From Coriobacteriaceae bacterium (lineage in GTDB: Bacteria; Actinomycetota; Coriobacteriia; Coriobacteriales; UMGS124), in contig JAHZGC010000013.1 of the NCBI GenBank assembly GCA_019421015.1, positions 60,373 through 104,150 on the forward strand: a stretch of DNA of 43,778 nt, in the 5' to 3' direction. Below are positions 8,808 through 17,145 of the stretch, one piece after another. Position 1 is the first letter of the stretch. Every line of letters starts with the position of its first letter. The translations under genes were made by a program, and so were the position numbers. The notes under the pieces were generated by a model that was not told the DNA's origin, searched no databases, and was given only the letters and a program-made list of their open reading frames with translations.

Positions 8808-8937
8808 TGTTCTGGCCCGGGTGGGGTCGGGCGGAGCGCTGCGGAGAGGGGCGCAGGGGAGGGGAACGCAGGGACGAGGGGTATAGAGGGTTATCTATCA
8901 AGTAGTTAATGAATAGCCTGTTCCCCTCGCAATGCAG

Positions 8938-9171
8938 CCGCAAAATCGGGGTTCGTGTACCGTGCATGCATTGATATATTTTGCGAGCAAAAACTTTATC
9001 TTATGATTAATCATAAAACCCCAGGTAAACGAGGTTTTTCAACTCGCCGTCCCCTCAACGGGCAGACTGTATGGCTGTCGTTTAGCCCAAACATACCGAA
9101 AAAAGGGGCTGCGGGGGTCATGGGGCTTGGAATCCGGCCAAATCTACGGTACACGAACCCCGGTTTTGCGG
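8938..9171. repeat. 234-bp element bounded by 26-bp inverted repeats
   Basis: The 26-bp arm at 8938-8963 (starts CCGCAAAATCGGGG, ends GTGTACCGT) is repeated inverted at 9146-9171 with one mismatch. The 182-bp interior is AT-richer than the chromosome, carries a perfect 16-bp palindrome TTATGATTAATCATAA at 9001-9016, and has no gene. The layout resembles a small non-autonomous transposable element, but I see no flanking target duplication. A pair of widely spaced regulator sites is the alternative. Confidence 0.6.
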
Positions 9172-9522
9172 GTGTTTCTCTCCAAAAAAGGGAGATATGT
9201 CGTGTTTTGATGAATAATATTCATATTTTGATGGAAGTAATTCATTATCTGATGACTATTATTTGATTTTTGATCAATACCACCCGCCTCGCCGCCTGTT
9301 TCCTGCGCTCCTCGCCGGCCGCCTAGCCGCCCACTCCGCCGGGCGCCTCACCACCTGCTCCATGGCCCCTCAGACCCATGCCGCCCCCCGTGCCCGCCGG
9401 ACGTCGCCCGTGCTCAGAGGGCTTTGGGGTATAGTGGGGCTTTCTTCTGCAGCACGGCAGCATGACAGTCCGGCGGCGGCGCGGCGGCTGCTGCGCCCGA
9501 TGAGGGAGAGGTGCACGCGACG
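9172..9522. other. AT-rich gene-free stretch
   Basis: Between 9180 and 9262 the sequence is strikingly AT-rich for this genome, with a palindrome ATGAATAATATTCAT and several related ATTCAT/GATGA repeats. After 9263 composition returns to high GC. No gene is recognised. It may be promoter or nucleoid-protein-bound DNA upstream of the YdcF-like gene. Confidence 0.4.
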
Positions 9523-10341
9523 ATGGACGACGCCCAACAGTACGACGACCGGGAGGATTCGGGCCGCCGCGACCGGAAGGGCCAGGAGGGCGCCGGCCGT
9601 CAGCCGCACCGATCCCGTCGGACGCCCGGTGCGCTCTTCGCGGCCGCGCTCTGCGCCCTCGCCTGTGTGCTTCGTTTTGCCCTGCGGGGTTACGATGTGC
9701 TTGCCTACATCCTGGTGCTCGCGGCGGTGCTCGTGGCACTCAGGTGCTTCGCGCCGGCGGCGCTGTTCAGGGTGGCCGCCGGGCTCACGGCGGTTCTTGC
9801 CCTGGCCGTATGCGTCACCGAGGTTCCCATCGTGGCCAACGCCCACACCGACGCCGGAGACGACACCCGCTTCGTCGTGGTGCTCGGGGCGCGAGTCGAC
9901 AAGGGCGGCGTACCCTCGTTCTCGCTGCTCCACCGGCTTCAGAGCGCGCGGGCCTTTCTTGAGGGGCACCCGCAGTCCGTGGCCATCCTGAGCGGCGGCC
10001 AAGGAGCGGACGAGGACATGCCCGAGGGCCAGGCGATGTGCGACTGGCTCGTGGCCCGCGGCATCTCCCCCGACCGCCTCATCGTGGAGCCCGAGGCGAC
10101 CGACACGCGCGAGAACCTGGAACTCTCCTTCGACATCATTCGTGGGCTGGGCTATGACCCGAGCGGCTGCACCGCGGTGGTCTCGAGCTCGTACCACCTG
10201 TACCGGGCAAAGCTTTTGGCCCAGCAGCTCGGCGTCGAGGTCGCGGGCATCGCGGCCAATCCCGGCAACCCCCTGGTGGCGCTCAACTACTTCATCCGCG
10301 AGGCGCCCGCCGTGTGGAAGGAGCTGCTGGTGCGGGGGTAG
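9523..10341 (+). CDS. YdcF/SanA/ElyC-like membrane protein (DUF218)
   Basis: About 272 residues. A basic, hydrophilic N-terminus (to about 38) is followed by three hydrophobic segments (about 38-105). A DUF218 domain then has the features FVVVLGARV, LSGGQGADE, IVEPEATDTRENLELS and VVSSSYHLYRA. The family is membrane-anchored with the catalytic-looking domain linked to cell-envelope functions; no firm reaction is known. I prefer the ATG at 9523, about ten bases after GGGAGAGG; a GTG at 9511 in the same frame is too close to that site. It is followed by the DUF815 ATPase. Confidence 0.8.
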   Translation: MDDAQQYDDREDSGRRDRKGQEGAGRQPHRSRRTPGALFAAALCALACVLRFALRGYDVLAYILVLAAVLVALRCFAPAALFRVAAGLTAVLALAVCVTEVPIVANAHTDAGDDTRFVVVLGARVDKGGVPSFSLLHRLQSARAFLEGHPQSVAILSGGQGADEDMPEGQAMCDWLVARGISPDRLIVEPEATDTRENLELSFDIIRGLGYDPSGCTAVVSSSYHLYRAKLLAQQLGVEVAGIAANPGNPLVALNYFIREAPAVWKELLVRG

Positions 10342-10503
10342 TGCATTGGGGTAAGGCCTCCGCGCCATAACGCCCCACGTCCCGCCCACGCCGCCCCACG
10401 TCCCGTTCACGCCGCCCGTGTATCATGCGCTCCCGTTGTTCACGATGCCGCCCCCGCGATGCCGCCTTCGCGACACCGGCCGGTCAACCGCAAGGAGCAC
10501 CCT

Positions 10504-11895
10504 ATGTCCCACGAGCCGCAGGTAGAACCGCAAATGATGCCCGAGGCCGACGCGGTCCGCGACAAGATTCGCGCCCTCACCGCCTCGGCCCCCTCCGGAC
10601 GTCCCACGAGCGCCCCCGTCGCGGTGGCCCAACCCCCCGCAGCCGGCGACGCCTCCTTGGGCGGCCTTGCGCTGCGTCTGCGCACGCTGGCGGTGTTCCG
10701 GGGCCTGCTGGCCGACACCGTGCTGCAGAAGCTCCTGACCTACCTGGACGTCCTCCAGAACAACGTGCCGCTCCACGCGCGGGTGGCCGCCTACGGCGAC
10801 TTCGTGGCGTCGCTCTACGAGTCGGGCTACGCGGCGCTTGCCACCTACGTGCAGGACGCGGTGAACAACGGCGAGAACATCTTGACCCGACTCATCGGCC
10901 GCGGCGACGAGCCCTCATCCGTGCTGCTCCAGAGCATGGCCGTGGAGCTGCGCACCCTGCAGGCCGTGGCCGACCTCACGCCGACCCGCCTGCGCGAGGG
11001 CCTTGCCTGGTCGGGGCCGCTGCCGGAGTTCGAGACCCCCCGGGTCGACATCGCCGCCGACTACGGGCGCCGCATCGCCGACGCCGGCCGCTATGGCTTT
11101 GGCCGCTACGCCCAGTACACGATGTTCTTTCTCGACGAGCAGGGCAAAATCGTGCCCGTGCGCAACCCCGACCGCACCCGCCTTTCGGAACTGGTCGACT
11201 ACAAGCGCGAGCAGCAGGTCATCCTCGACAACACCCGGGCGCTTCTGGCGGGCAAGCCGGCGGCGAACATCCTGCTCACGGGCGACGCGGGCACCGGCAA
11301 GTCCTCTACCGTCAAGGCCGTGGTCAACGAGCTGGCCGGCGAGGGCCTGCGCATCCTCGAGGTCCGCAAGCACCAGCTCCACGCGATTCCGGCCATTCTC
11401 GACGAGCTCACCGAGAACCCCCTCACCTTCATCCTCTTCATCGACGACCTGAGCTTCCAGCGCGACGACGACAACTACGCCGCGCTCAAGGCCATCCTCG
11501 AGGGCGGGGTGGCCGCCAAGTCGCGCAACGTGGCGATCTACGCAACGAGCAACCGGCGCCACCTCGTGAAGGAGCGCTTCTCCGACCGCGACGGCGACGG
11601 CGTCCACCGCAACGACACCATGCAGGAGGCCCTCTCGCTCTCGGAGCGCTTCGGCATCCAGGTGTCGTTCTACCGGCCCAACAAGCAGACCTACCTCGAC
11701 ATCGTGCGCCACCTGGCCTGGGAGGCCGGCATCATTGCATCGGCGGAGAAACCCGCGGATCTTGGGACCGACCCCGAGCTAACGGCGGCGATCGAGTCGG
11801 TCGAGGCCGAGGCCGAGCGTTTTGCCCTCGCGCGCGGGGGTCGCTCTGCCCGCGCTGCCCGGCAGTTCGTGGACAGCCTGGTGGCGCGGGGGTAG
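10504..11895 (+). CDS. DUF815 family AAA+ ATPase
   Basis: A 463-residue cytoplasmic protein. The C-terminal half is a DUF815 AAA domain: Walker A GDAGTGKSS near residue 260, Walker B FILFIDD near 309, a YATSNRRHLV sensor-1 region, and the family stretch RFGIQVSFYRP. The N-terminal 200 residues are helical and less conserved. The family is widespread in bacteria and its biological role is not settled. ATG at 10504 follows CAAGGAGC; an in-frame ATG at 10459 lacks a site. It may be co-transcribed with the gene before it, though about 160 bp separate them. Confidence 0.9.
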   Translation: MSHEPQVEPQMMPEADAVRDKIRALTASAPSGRPTSAPVAVAQPPAAGDASLGGLALRLRTLAVFRGLLADTVLQKLLTYLDVLQNNVPLHARVAAYGDFVASLYESGYAALATYVQDAVNNGENILTRLIGRGDEPSSVLLQSMAVELRTLQAVADLTPTRLREGLAWSGPLPEFETPRVDIAADYGRRIADAGRYGFGRYAQYTMFFLDEQGKIVPVRNPDRTRLSELVDYKREQQVILDNTRALLAGKPAANILLTGDAGTGKSSTVKAVVNELAGEGLRILEVRKHQLHAIPAILDELTENPLTFILFIDDLSFQRDDDNYAALKAILEGGVAAKSRNVAIYATSNRRHLVKERFSDRDGDGVHRNDTMQEALSLSERFGIQVSFYRPNKQTYLDIVRHLAWEAGIIASAEKPADLGTDPELTAAIESVEAEAERFALARGGRSARAARQFVDSLVARG

Positions 11896-12058
11896 GGGCG
11901 GCCAGTCGGTCGGGGTCGAGGCCGTCGGCCGAGGTTGGGACTTTTTACGACGCGGACGGCCCCATTGGCCATTTGACGTTCCTCAAAAAGGGGCACAAGG
12001 GGGATAGATCCGCGCCGCCTGCTGGTGCGTTCCCAACCTTCCCGAAAGGAGTCCCCTC

Positions 12059-12625
12059 ATGTCCGATACCGCACAAAAGGCCGCCGAGGCCACCGCCGCC
12101 GTGGATAAGACCGCCCAGAAGCTCGCCGACCAGGCCGAGGTAACCGCCCAGAACGTGGCCGACGCCACCGAAGAGGCCGGTGCCAAGGCCCATGCCGCCA
12201 TTGAGCAGGCGGGTAACAAGGTGGGTGCCGCCGCCGGCAGCATGGTCGACAAGGCCGGCGATGCGTTGGCCAAGGCCAAGACGTCGCTCGACAAAGATGG
12301 CGACGGCGATATCTTCGACGACTTGGGAGAGGCCGCAGGGAACGCCGTGGGTAAGGTGCGCGATGGCCTTGCCGGTGTGGCGGGCATGATCGTCGACGGT
12401 GCCGCGACGGTCACGGCCAAGGCCCAGAAAGCCCTCGACAAAGACGGCGACGGCACGGTCGACGCCGAAGACATCAAACAGTCTGCCACCGAGGGTGTGG
12501 AGAAAGCCAAGGAGGGCTTGGGCGCCGTGGCCGGCAAGATCGGCGGGTTCTTCGACGGCCTGGCCAAGGACGCGCAGAAAGACGTAGAAGAGAGCGCGGA
12601 TAAGCGGCCAGCTGAGAAGAGGTAG
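12059..12625 (+). CDS. Alanine-rich helical protein with two EF-hand-like loops
   Basis: A 188-residue acidic protein made almost wholly of Ala/Lys/Asp/Glu-rich amphipathic helix, like LEA or apolipoprotein-type stress proteins. It has no signal peptide and no membrane segment. Two calcium-loop motifs, DKDGDGDIFDD (residues 78-88) and DKDGDGTVDAED (127-138), interrupt the helices. Aspartates occupy positions 1, 3 and 5 and Gly position 6, as in EF-hands or dockerins; position 12 is Leu in the first and Asp in the second. Ca2+ binding is therefore plausible but unproven. The start follows CGAAAGGAGTCCCCTC. Function is not recognised. Confidence 0.85.
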   Translation: MSDTAQKAAEATAAVDKTAQKLADQAEVTAQNVADATEEAGAKAHAAIEQAGNKVGAAAGSMVDKAGDALAKAKTSLDKDGDGDIFDDLGEAAGNAVGKVRDGLAGVAGMIVDGAATVTAKAQKALDKDGDGTVDAEDIKQSATEGVEKAKEGLGAVAGKIGGFFDGLAKDAQKDVEESADKRPAEKR

Positions 12626-12642
12626 ACATCCGGTTCTTTTCG

Positions 12643-12689
12643 GTGAGCCGACGCGGGCGTAAGGCTGTTCTGCCCCCGCGTCGGCTCAC
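12643..12689. terminator. Bidirectional hairpin between convergent genes
   Basis: A 15-bp perfect stem (12643-12657 with 12675-12689) sits between the ends of the plus-strand EF-hand-like gene and the minus-strand UbiB-like gene. Neither side has a good T run, so efficient intrinsic termination is not certain. Confidence 0.6.
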
Positions 12690-12695
12690 CCCTCC

Positions 12696-14345
12696 CTACA
12701 GCTCCTCCCCGTTGCGCTGCTTGTGGCGCATGCCCCAGGCGAGTATCACCACGTACACCCCAAGCACCGCCGCGCCCAGGTAGCCCAGCACGCCGAGCAC
12801 GGGCACCTCGAAGATGCGCGGTTCCATGGCGGTGGCGCACAGGATGCTCGACCCCACAAACAGCCCCGCTGAGAGCAGGGCCAGTGCCAGCAGGGTGCTT
12901 ACGGTGTACAGGGTCCCGCGGAACCGATTGTTGAACTGCATGTCGGTGGTGACCTTGAGCTCGCCGCGGTCGAGCATGTCAAGGGTGTCGCTCAGCTGCT
13001 TGGGCAGGCGGGTGGCCGCCTGAGCCGACATGGCCGAGTTCGAAAGGGCCTCTTTGAGCTTGCCCGAGAGCGAGGCGATGTTGGCCACCTGCTTCTCGAC
13101 GTGCTCGCCGAGGATACCCACCACGTTGGTGCCGGGCGCGATCTCCGCGAGTACGCCTTCGAGCGTCACGAAGCCGCGGCCCAGCATGGTGATGGAGGGC
13201 GGCAGGGCCAGTCCCTGGCTGCGCACGACCTCCGTTATCTCCACCATCGCCTGGCCCACGTCGATGGAGGCCAAATCGGTGTTGGCATAGGAGCTCATGA
13301 GGCGCTGGATCTGTTGGAGCAGCATCCCGTGGTCCACCGGGCCCTGAGGGCGCGCGAGGCCGAGGAGGGCGTCTTTGAGCGCAAAGGAGTCATGGCTGGC
13401 GATGGCCAGGAACATCTGGCTCACCAGAGACTTCTCGCCGGCGCTGAGCGAGCCGGTCATGCCGAGGTCGATCCAGACGACCTCCTCTCCGCGTACGACG
13501 ATGTTGCCGGGGTGGGGGTCGGCGTGGAAAAAGCCCTCGTCTACCACCTGCGACACGTAGCTTTGGGCAATCCTGTTGCCGAATTCCGCAAGCTGCTCGG
13601 GTGCCAGGCCCAACGACGGGTCGTTGATGAGGCCGCCGTCGACGAACTCCATCACAAGGACCCCGTCGGTGGTGAACTGGGGGTAGGGCAGCGGGCTGGT
13701 GACGCCCTGCTCGTCCTCGACGATTCCGTGGAACCGCACGAGGTTGTTGAGCTCAACGTTGAAGTCGAGCTCCTCGGCGGTGGTGCGCGCCAGCTCCTCA
13801 ACAAGGCCCGAGAGGGTCAGTGTGAGGTTCTTGGTGTCGGCCGGCACGGAGAACTCGGCCAGGGCGATCAGGTGGCGCAGCAGCGTGATGTCCTCGGCCA
13901 TCTTCTGCTCGATGCCGGGGCGGCGCACCTTGACGGCCACCACGGTGCCGTCGAGCAGGGTTGCCTTGTGTACCTGGGCGATCGAGGCCGATCCTAAGGG
14001 TTGGGGTTCCAGGGTCGCGAACACCTCTGTATGGGGTCGACCATAGGAGGCGTCGATCAGCTCGCAGACCGTCTCGAACGGCATGGGTTGCACATGGGCC
14101 CGCAGCTTGTGAAAGGCGTCGCAGTACTCTTTAGGCAGGATGTCGCTGCGGTTCGAGGCAATCTGCCCTATCTTTACGAACGTGGGACCCAGGGCCTCGA
14201 GAATGGCCACCGCCTTCTGGGGGTCCATCCCTTTGGTGACCTGGTAGGTGCGCAGGATTCCCATGATCTCGCGAGAGCGTTTACCGCTCGTCTTGTCGGT
14301 CACGGTGAGCTCGGCCACCTTGAGGAACTCCCTGAACGTCGGCAT
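12696..14345 (-). CDS. UbiB / ABC1-family atypical kinase-like protein
   Basis: A 549-residue protein of the ABC1/ADCK/UbiB family. Hallmarks: KIGQIASNRSDILP (the family KxGQ motif, about 58-71), the Ala-rich nucleotide loop PLGSASIAQVHKA, VAVKVRRPG with the ATP-contact Lys, the catalytic-loop stretch HADPHPGNIVV, and IDLGMTG. Two C-terminal hydrophobic segments (about 485-540) anchor it in the membrane. Family members support quinone or other lipid biosynthesis in many bacteria; the target here is unknown. The start at 14345 has GAGAAAGG upstream; an ATG at 14486 would read through the hairpin element and is rejected. Confidence 0.93.
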   Translation of the reverse strand: MPTFREFLKVAELTVTDKTSGKRSREIMGILRTYQVTKGMDPQKAVAILEALGPTFVKIGQIASNRSDILPKEYCDAFHKLRAHVQPMPFETVCELIDASYGRPHTEVFATLEPQPLGSASIAQVHKATLLDGTVVAVKVRRPGIEQKMAEDITLLRHLIALAEFSVPADTKNLTLTLSGLVEELARTTAEELDFNVELNNLVRFHGIVEDEQGVTSPLPYPQFTTDGVLVMEFVDGGLINDPSLGLAPEQLAEFGNRIAQSYVSQVVDEGFFHADPHPGNIVVRGEEVVWIDLGMTGSLSAGEKSLVSQMFLAIASHDSFALKDALLGLARPQGPVDHGMLLQQIQRLMSSYANTDLASIDVGQAMVEITEVVRSQGLALPPSITMLGRGFVTLEGVLAEIAPGTNVVGILGEHVEKQVANIASLSGKLKEALSNSAMSAQAATRLPKQLSDTLDMLDRGELKVTTDMQFNNRFRGTLYTVSTLLALALLSAGLFVGSSILCATAMEPRIFEVPVLGVLGYLGAAVLGVYVVILAWGMRHKQRNGEEL

Positions 14346-14388
14346 CGCGGGCCTTTCTCGGAGAGGGATCGGTTTATGGCAAGACGCT

Positions 14389-14496
14389 CTATAGCAGAAT
14401 GGATAATTTCGTGCACAAGGCGTGCGAGGGCGCGGTGTGCTGGAGCACATAAGCCCGAGCAGAACGCGGTGCACGGAATTATTCAAGATGCTCTAG
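14389..14496 (+). repeat. Three-tier hairpin element, copy 4
   Basis: A 108-bp copy between two minus-strand genes, overlapping the stop codon of the hypothetical gene at 14493. The 14-bp outer stem (14403-14416 with 14469-14482) includes one G.T pair. The middle stem has tandem G.A mismatches inside (14423-14431 with 14453-14461). The apical stem is TGTGCT/AGCACA (14436-14441 with 14444-14449). CTATAG and CTCTAG mark the ends. The core is AAGGCGTGCG ... GCAGAACGCGG, as in copies 1 and 2 read on the other strand. Confidence 0.88.
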
Positions 14497-14942
14497 TTGC
14501 AGCGGCGCTCGATCTCACGCAGTAGCTGGGCCTGTTCTTTGGGCGAGACCCCCAGCAGACGCAGCTGCCGCGAGGCCTCCTTGCGTAATGCCAGTGCCTC
14601 GGCGAGCCGGGGTTCGAGCAGGTCGATAGCCTTTTGAGCAGCATTCCAGGCCTCCGGAGTCGCCGCAGCCTCACGCCTGCGTGCCAGCTCGGCCATGATC
14701 TTCTCGCCCTGGTCCAGAAACGCTTTGGCGTCGGCGTGGTCGAGCACCCAACCGACCACGTCCTGGTCGCGCAGGTACCTTGCGTACCAGGCGGTCTTCT
14801 CTATGCCGGAGCGGGCGTTGGCGTAGGCACCGGGAATGCGGTCGTAGGCCGGCCGTACGCCGCGGTCGGTGGCGAACCGGCCGCTCGACGCCGACCCAAC
14901 ATAATGGCGCTCGGCACACAGGTGGGCGATTTCGTGGGCCAT
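14493..14942 (-). CDS. Hypothetical protein, 149 aa
   Basis: I do not recognise the family. The protein is soluble and mostly helical. The N-terminal third has His and Cys residues (HEIAHLCAERHYVG). The C-terminal half is a likely coiled coil (Glu/Arg/Ala/Leu-rich, from about residue 75), ending LLREIERRCN. The HEIAH in the N-terminus resembles an HExxH metal motif, but nothing else supports a protease. ATG at 14942 follows CGAAAGGACC. It is upstream of the UbiB-like gene on the same strand, with the hairpin element between. Confidence 0.7.
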   Translation of the reverse strand: MAHEIAHLCAERHYVGSASSGRFATDRGVRPAYDRIPGAYANARSGIEKTAWYARYLRDQDVVGWVLDHADAKAFLDQGEKIMAELARRREAAATPEAWNAAQKAIDLLEPRLAEALALRKEASRQLRLLGVSPKEQAQLLREIERRCN

Positions 14943-15130
14943 AGAAGCGGTCCTTTCGGGAGGGGCGCAAGCGAAGCGCCGTGGTTCTTCTCGCGATTGT
15001 AGCGGAGAAGCTCCCAGGAGGATGTTTCGAACAGCCCCGGGGGGCAAAACCTCACCGAGGACACGACGGGGCAGCCTCGCCGACCCGAGGGCCGCAAGTC
15101 CTTCGGAGGCGCGCCGCGCCGCCCGTGTGC

Positions 15131-16705
15131 CTACTCCTCGCCTTGGGTGAACAGGTCGATGAGCTCCTGCTTGGAATGGACGCCGAGCTTGGAGTAGGTT
15201 TCTTGCGCATAGCTGCGAACCGTGTTTCCCGAGAGCCCGAGCTTAGTGGCGATGTAGGGCATCGAGCGGCCTTGGGCGAGCAACACGGCTATCTCGACCT
15301 CGCGGGGTGTGAGCCGGTACAGGCTGGCGATGCGGTGGGAGTTTTGTTCGATCGTCTGGGGTTCGGGTGCCACGGGCGCAGGGGTCTGGGTAGGGAAGGC
15401 CTGCGCAGGGACGGCGGAGGGGTTCGGCACCTCGTCTTCGGTCTCGTTCTCGGAGAGCGACCGATAGAGCGCGGAGGCTTTGAGCCCCTGGTGGTTGCGC
15501 GCGAGCCCCGCGAGTACCATCGAGAGAATGTAGATGACGGCCACCATGAGCACGAGGGTGCGGACGAAGTCGTCGACCTTGAGGTTGCTTCCCAAGATGG
15601 CACCGGCCACCAGGCTTGCCACAAGGCAGGCGCGGGCGGCCCCCATGAAGAGGGCGAGCGACGCCACCACGGGCGCCCCCTGTACGCGGGCGGTCTGAAT
15701 CACGAGGAACAGGGTCGAGGCGTAGGCGACGGTATAGAAGAAACCGAGCAGTGCGTAGAACAGCGGGGCCGCCGTCGGACTTCCGATAAAGGGGAGGAAG
15801 GTCAGTACCAGCACAAGCGGTGGAAAGATCGCCTGGAAGGTCTTGCGTAGGTTGAACATGCGGTTGGCGACGATAGCGAGAATTGCGGTCAGGGCCGCGC
15901 CGGAGACGGTGCCTATGTTGCGCGGCAGGGAGTTGTCGTTCAGGGGGTTCGAGTCGAGGAAGGCCGAGACGAACCCCATGACCACCGAAAGCCCCACGAA
16001 CACGAGTAGGGGGCTCCAAAGTCTGCCGACCAGCTTCAAGGTGCGTACAAAGGCCTCCTTGCCCGGCTGGGGCAGTGCGGCAAACGGCAGGGCAGGGCCG
16101 CCGCGAGGGATGCGGTGGGCGAGGAGGAACAGGCCGACGCAGACGATTCCTATGAGCACGAGCGCGACGCCCTGGGAGTAGAACGACAGGCATCCCAGGG
16201 CCATGCAGGTAAAGGAGCTGAACAAGATGCACGACGCAAGGGTTACCACGCAGCGGCGAGGGCTGAGCTTCACGAACAGCGAGAGCCACGCGACGTTGGC
16301 CACCACCGAGGTCATTCCCCATAGGATGGGAAGCGCCATCTCGACCACGAAGGGAGCGTTGGGCGGGAAGAGCCCGAGCACCGTGGCGGCGTTTATAAGG
16401 GTTTGGATTGAGACGGCCGCGACCCCGGCGCCGACCAGATGGCTGTTGGGACGCTGACACCCGTATATGGCTAGTAACAGCCCCCATACCGCAATAGACG
16501 CCGAGGCGGCGACGGGGAAGTGGAGACTTGCCTCCAAGAGAGAGAAGAGACCGTTGATTGTGGCTACCGCGATGCCGTAGGTGAGGTTGAGCAGGGCGCG
16601 CGTGAGCCCATAGCCGACCACGAGCGTGAGGCAATAGAGGTCGATATGGCGACCGACGCACTTCAAGCAGCTTTGAATAGCCGCTCGTATCCCTGTCATA
16701 ACCAT
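15131..16705 (-). CDS. Multi-pass membrane LuxR-family regulator
   Basis: A 524-residue protein with about twelve hydrophobic segments (residues about 20-400), a Pro/Ala-rich linker, and a C-terminal LuxR helix-turn-helix (LTPREVEIAVLLAQGRSM, then GLSGNTVRSYAQETYSKLGV). It has the same architecture as the protein at 4979 but is only distantly similar in the sensor. Start at 16705 with GGGGCGGTGA upstream. It is divergent from the Tat flavoprotein at 17146 across a 440-bp gap with repeat motifs, so I infer that it controls that reductase. Confidence 0.92.
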   Translation of the reverse strand: MVMTGIRAAIQSCLKCVGRHIDLYCLTLVVGYGLTRALLNLTYGIAVATINGLFSLLEASLHFPVAASASIAVWGLLLAIYGCQRPNSHLVGAGVAAVSIQTLINAATVLGLFPPNAPFVVEMALPILWGMTSVVANVAWLSLFVKLSPRRCVVTLASCILFSSFTCMALGCLSFYSQGVALVLIGIVCVGLFLLAHRIPRGGPALPFAALPQPGKEAFVRTLKLVGRLWSPLLVFVGLSVVMGFVSAFLDSNPLNDNSLPRNIGTVSGAALTAILAIVANRMFNLRKTFQAIFPPLVLVLTFLPFIGSPTAAPLFYALLGFFYTVAYASTLFLVIQTARVQGAPVVASLALFMGAARACLVASLVAGAILGSNLKVDDFVRTLVLMVAVIYILSMVLAGLARNHQGLKASALYRSLSENETEDEVPNPSAVPAQAFPTQTPAPVAPEPQTIEQNSHRIASLYRLTPREVEIAVLLAQGRSMPYIATKLGLSGNTVRSYAQETYSKLGVHSKQELIDLFTQGEE

Positions 16706-16857
16706 TCACCGCCCCCGCATGCCCTTGCGCAGCCTTCGCGGCTCCTACTAAAACCAAACCCGTCTGCTGACAACGTTATAACACTTGGTTCCCAACATTT
16801 TAAAGTATGGCTTACGGGCCGTTTTGGGCACCCTATGTTTTGTAGGTTTTTTATGAC

Positions 16858-16913
16858 ATGCGTCAATCAACTATCGGCAAACTCCAATCGGCGAACGGTA
16901 CGTCAACACGCAT
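16858..16913. promoter_or_regulatory. Candidate operator region between LuxR and flavoprotein genes
   Basis: ATCGGCAAAC (16873-16882) and ATCGGCGAAC (16887-16896) are direct repeats at a 14-bp period. They are nested inside an inverted pair ATGCGT (16858-16863) and ACGCAT (16908-16913). A TTGACA at 16923-16928 follows, but no good -10 is found at normal spacing. The rest of the 440-bp gap (16706-17145) holds no gene I can support. Confidence 0.45.
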
Positions 16914-17145
16914 TAACCTATCTTGACAGCATCTACCTGGGCAAAGGCCTACCTGCAAAACTCAAGGGTTCAGCGATGCGGGGGTACTCCCTATGATGGG
17001 GCTACGTTCGCCCTACGGCGAGCGGGTGCGCTTTTTAAGGGAAAGGCGCGCCGTAAGGAGAAGCTGGCGCACCTCGGAAACACAAGGACCGGGGCTCGCG
17101 CCACAAGGGGCTTCTCCGCCTCTCATCCCAAGAAAGGGGATTTGT

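Noticed and set aside
8955..9266. 103-aa frame across the inverted-repeat element
   Set aside because: It runs through one inverted-repeat arm and AT-rich palindromes, and has no ribosome site or protein-like sequence.
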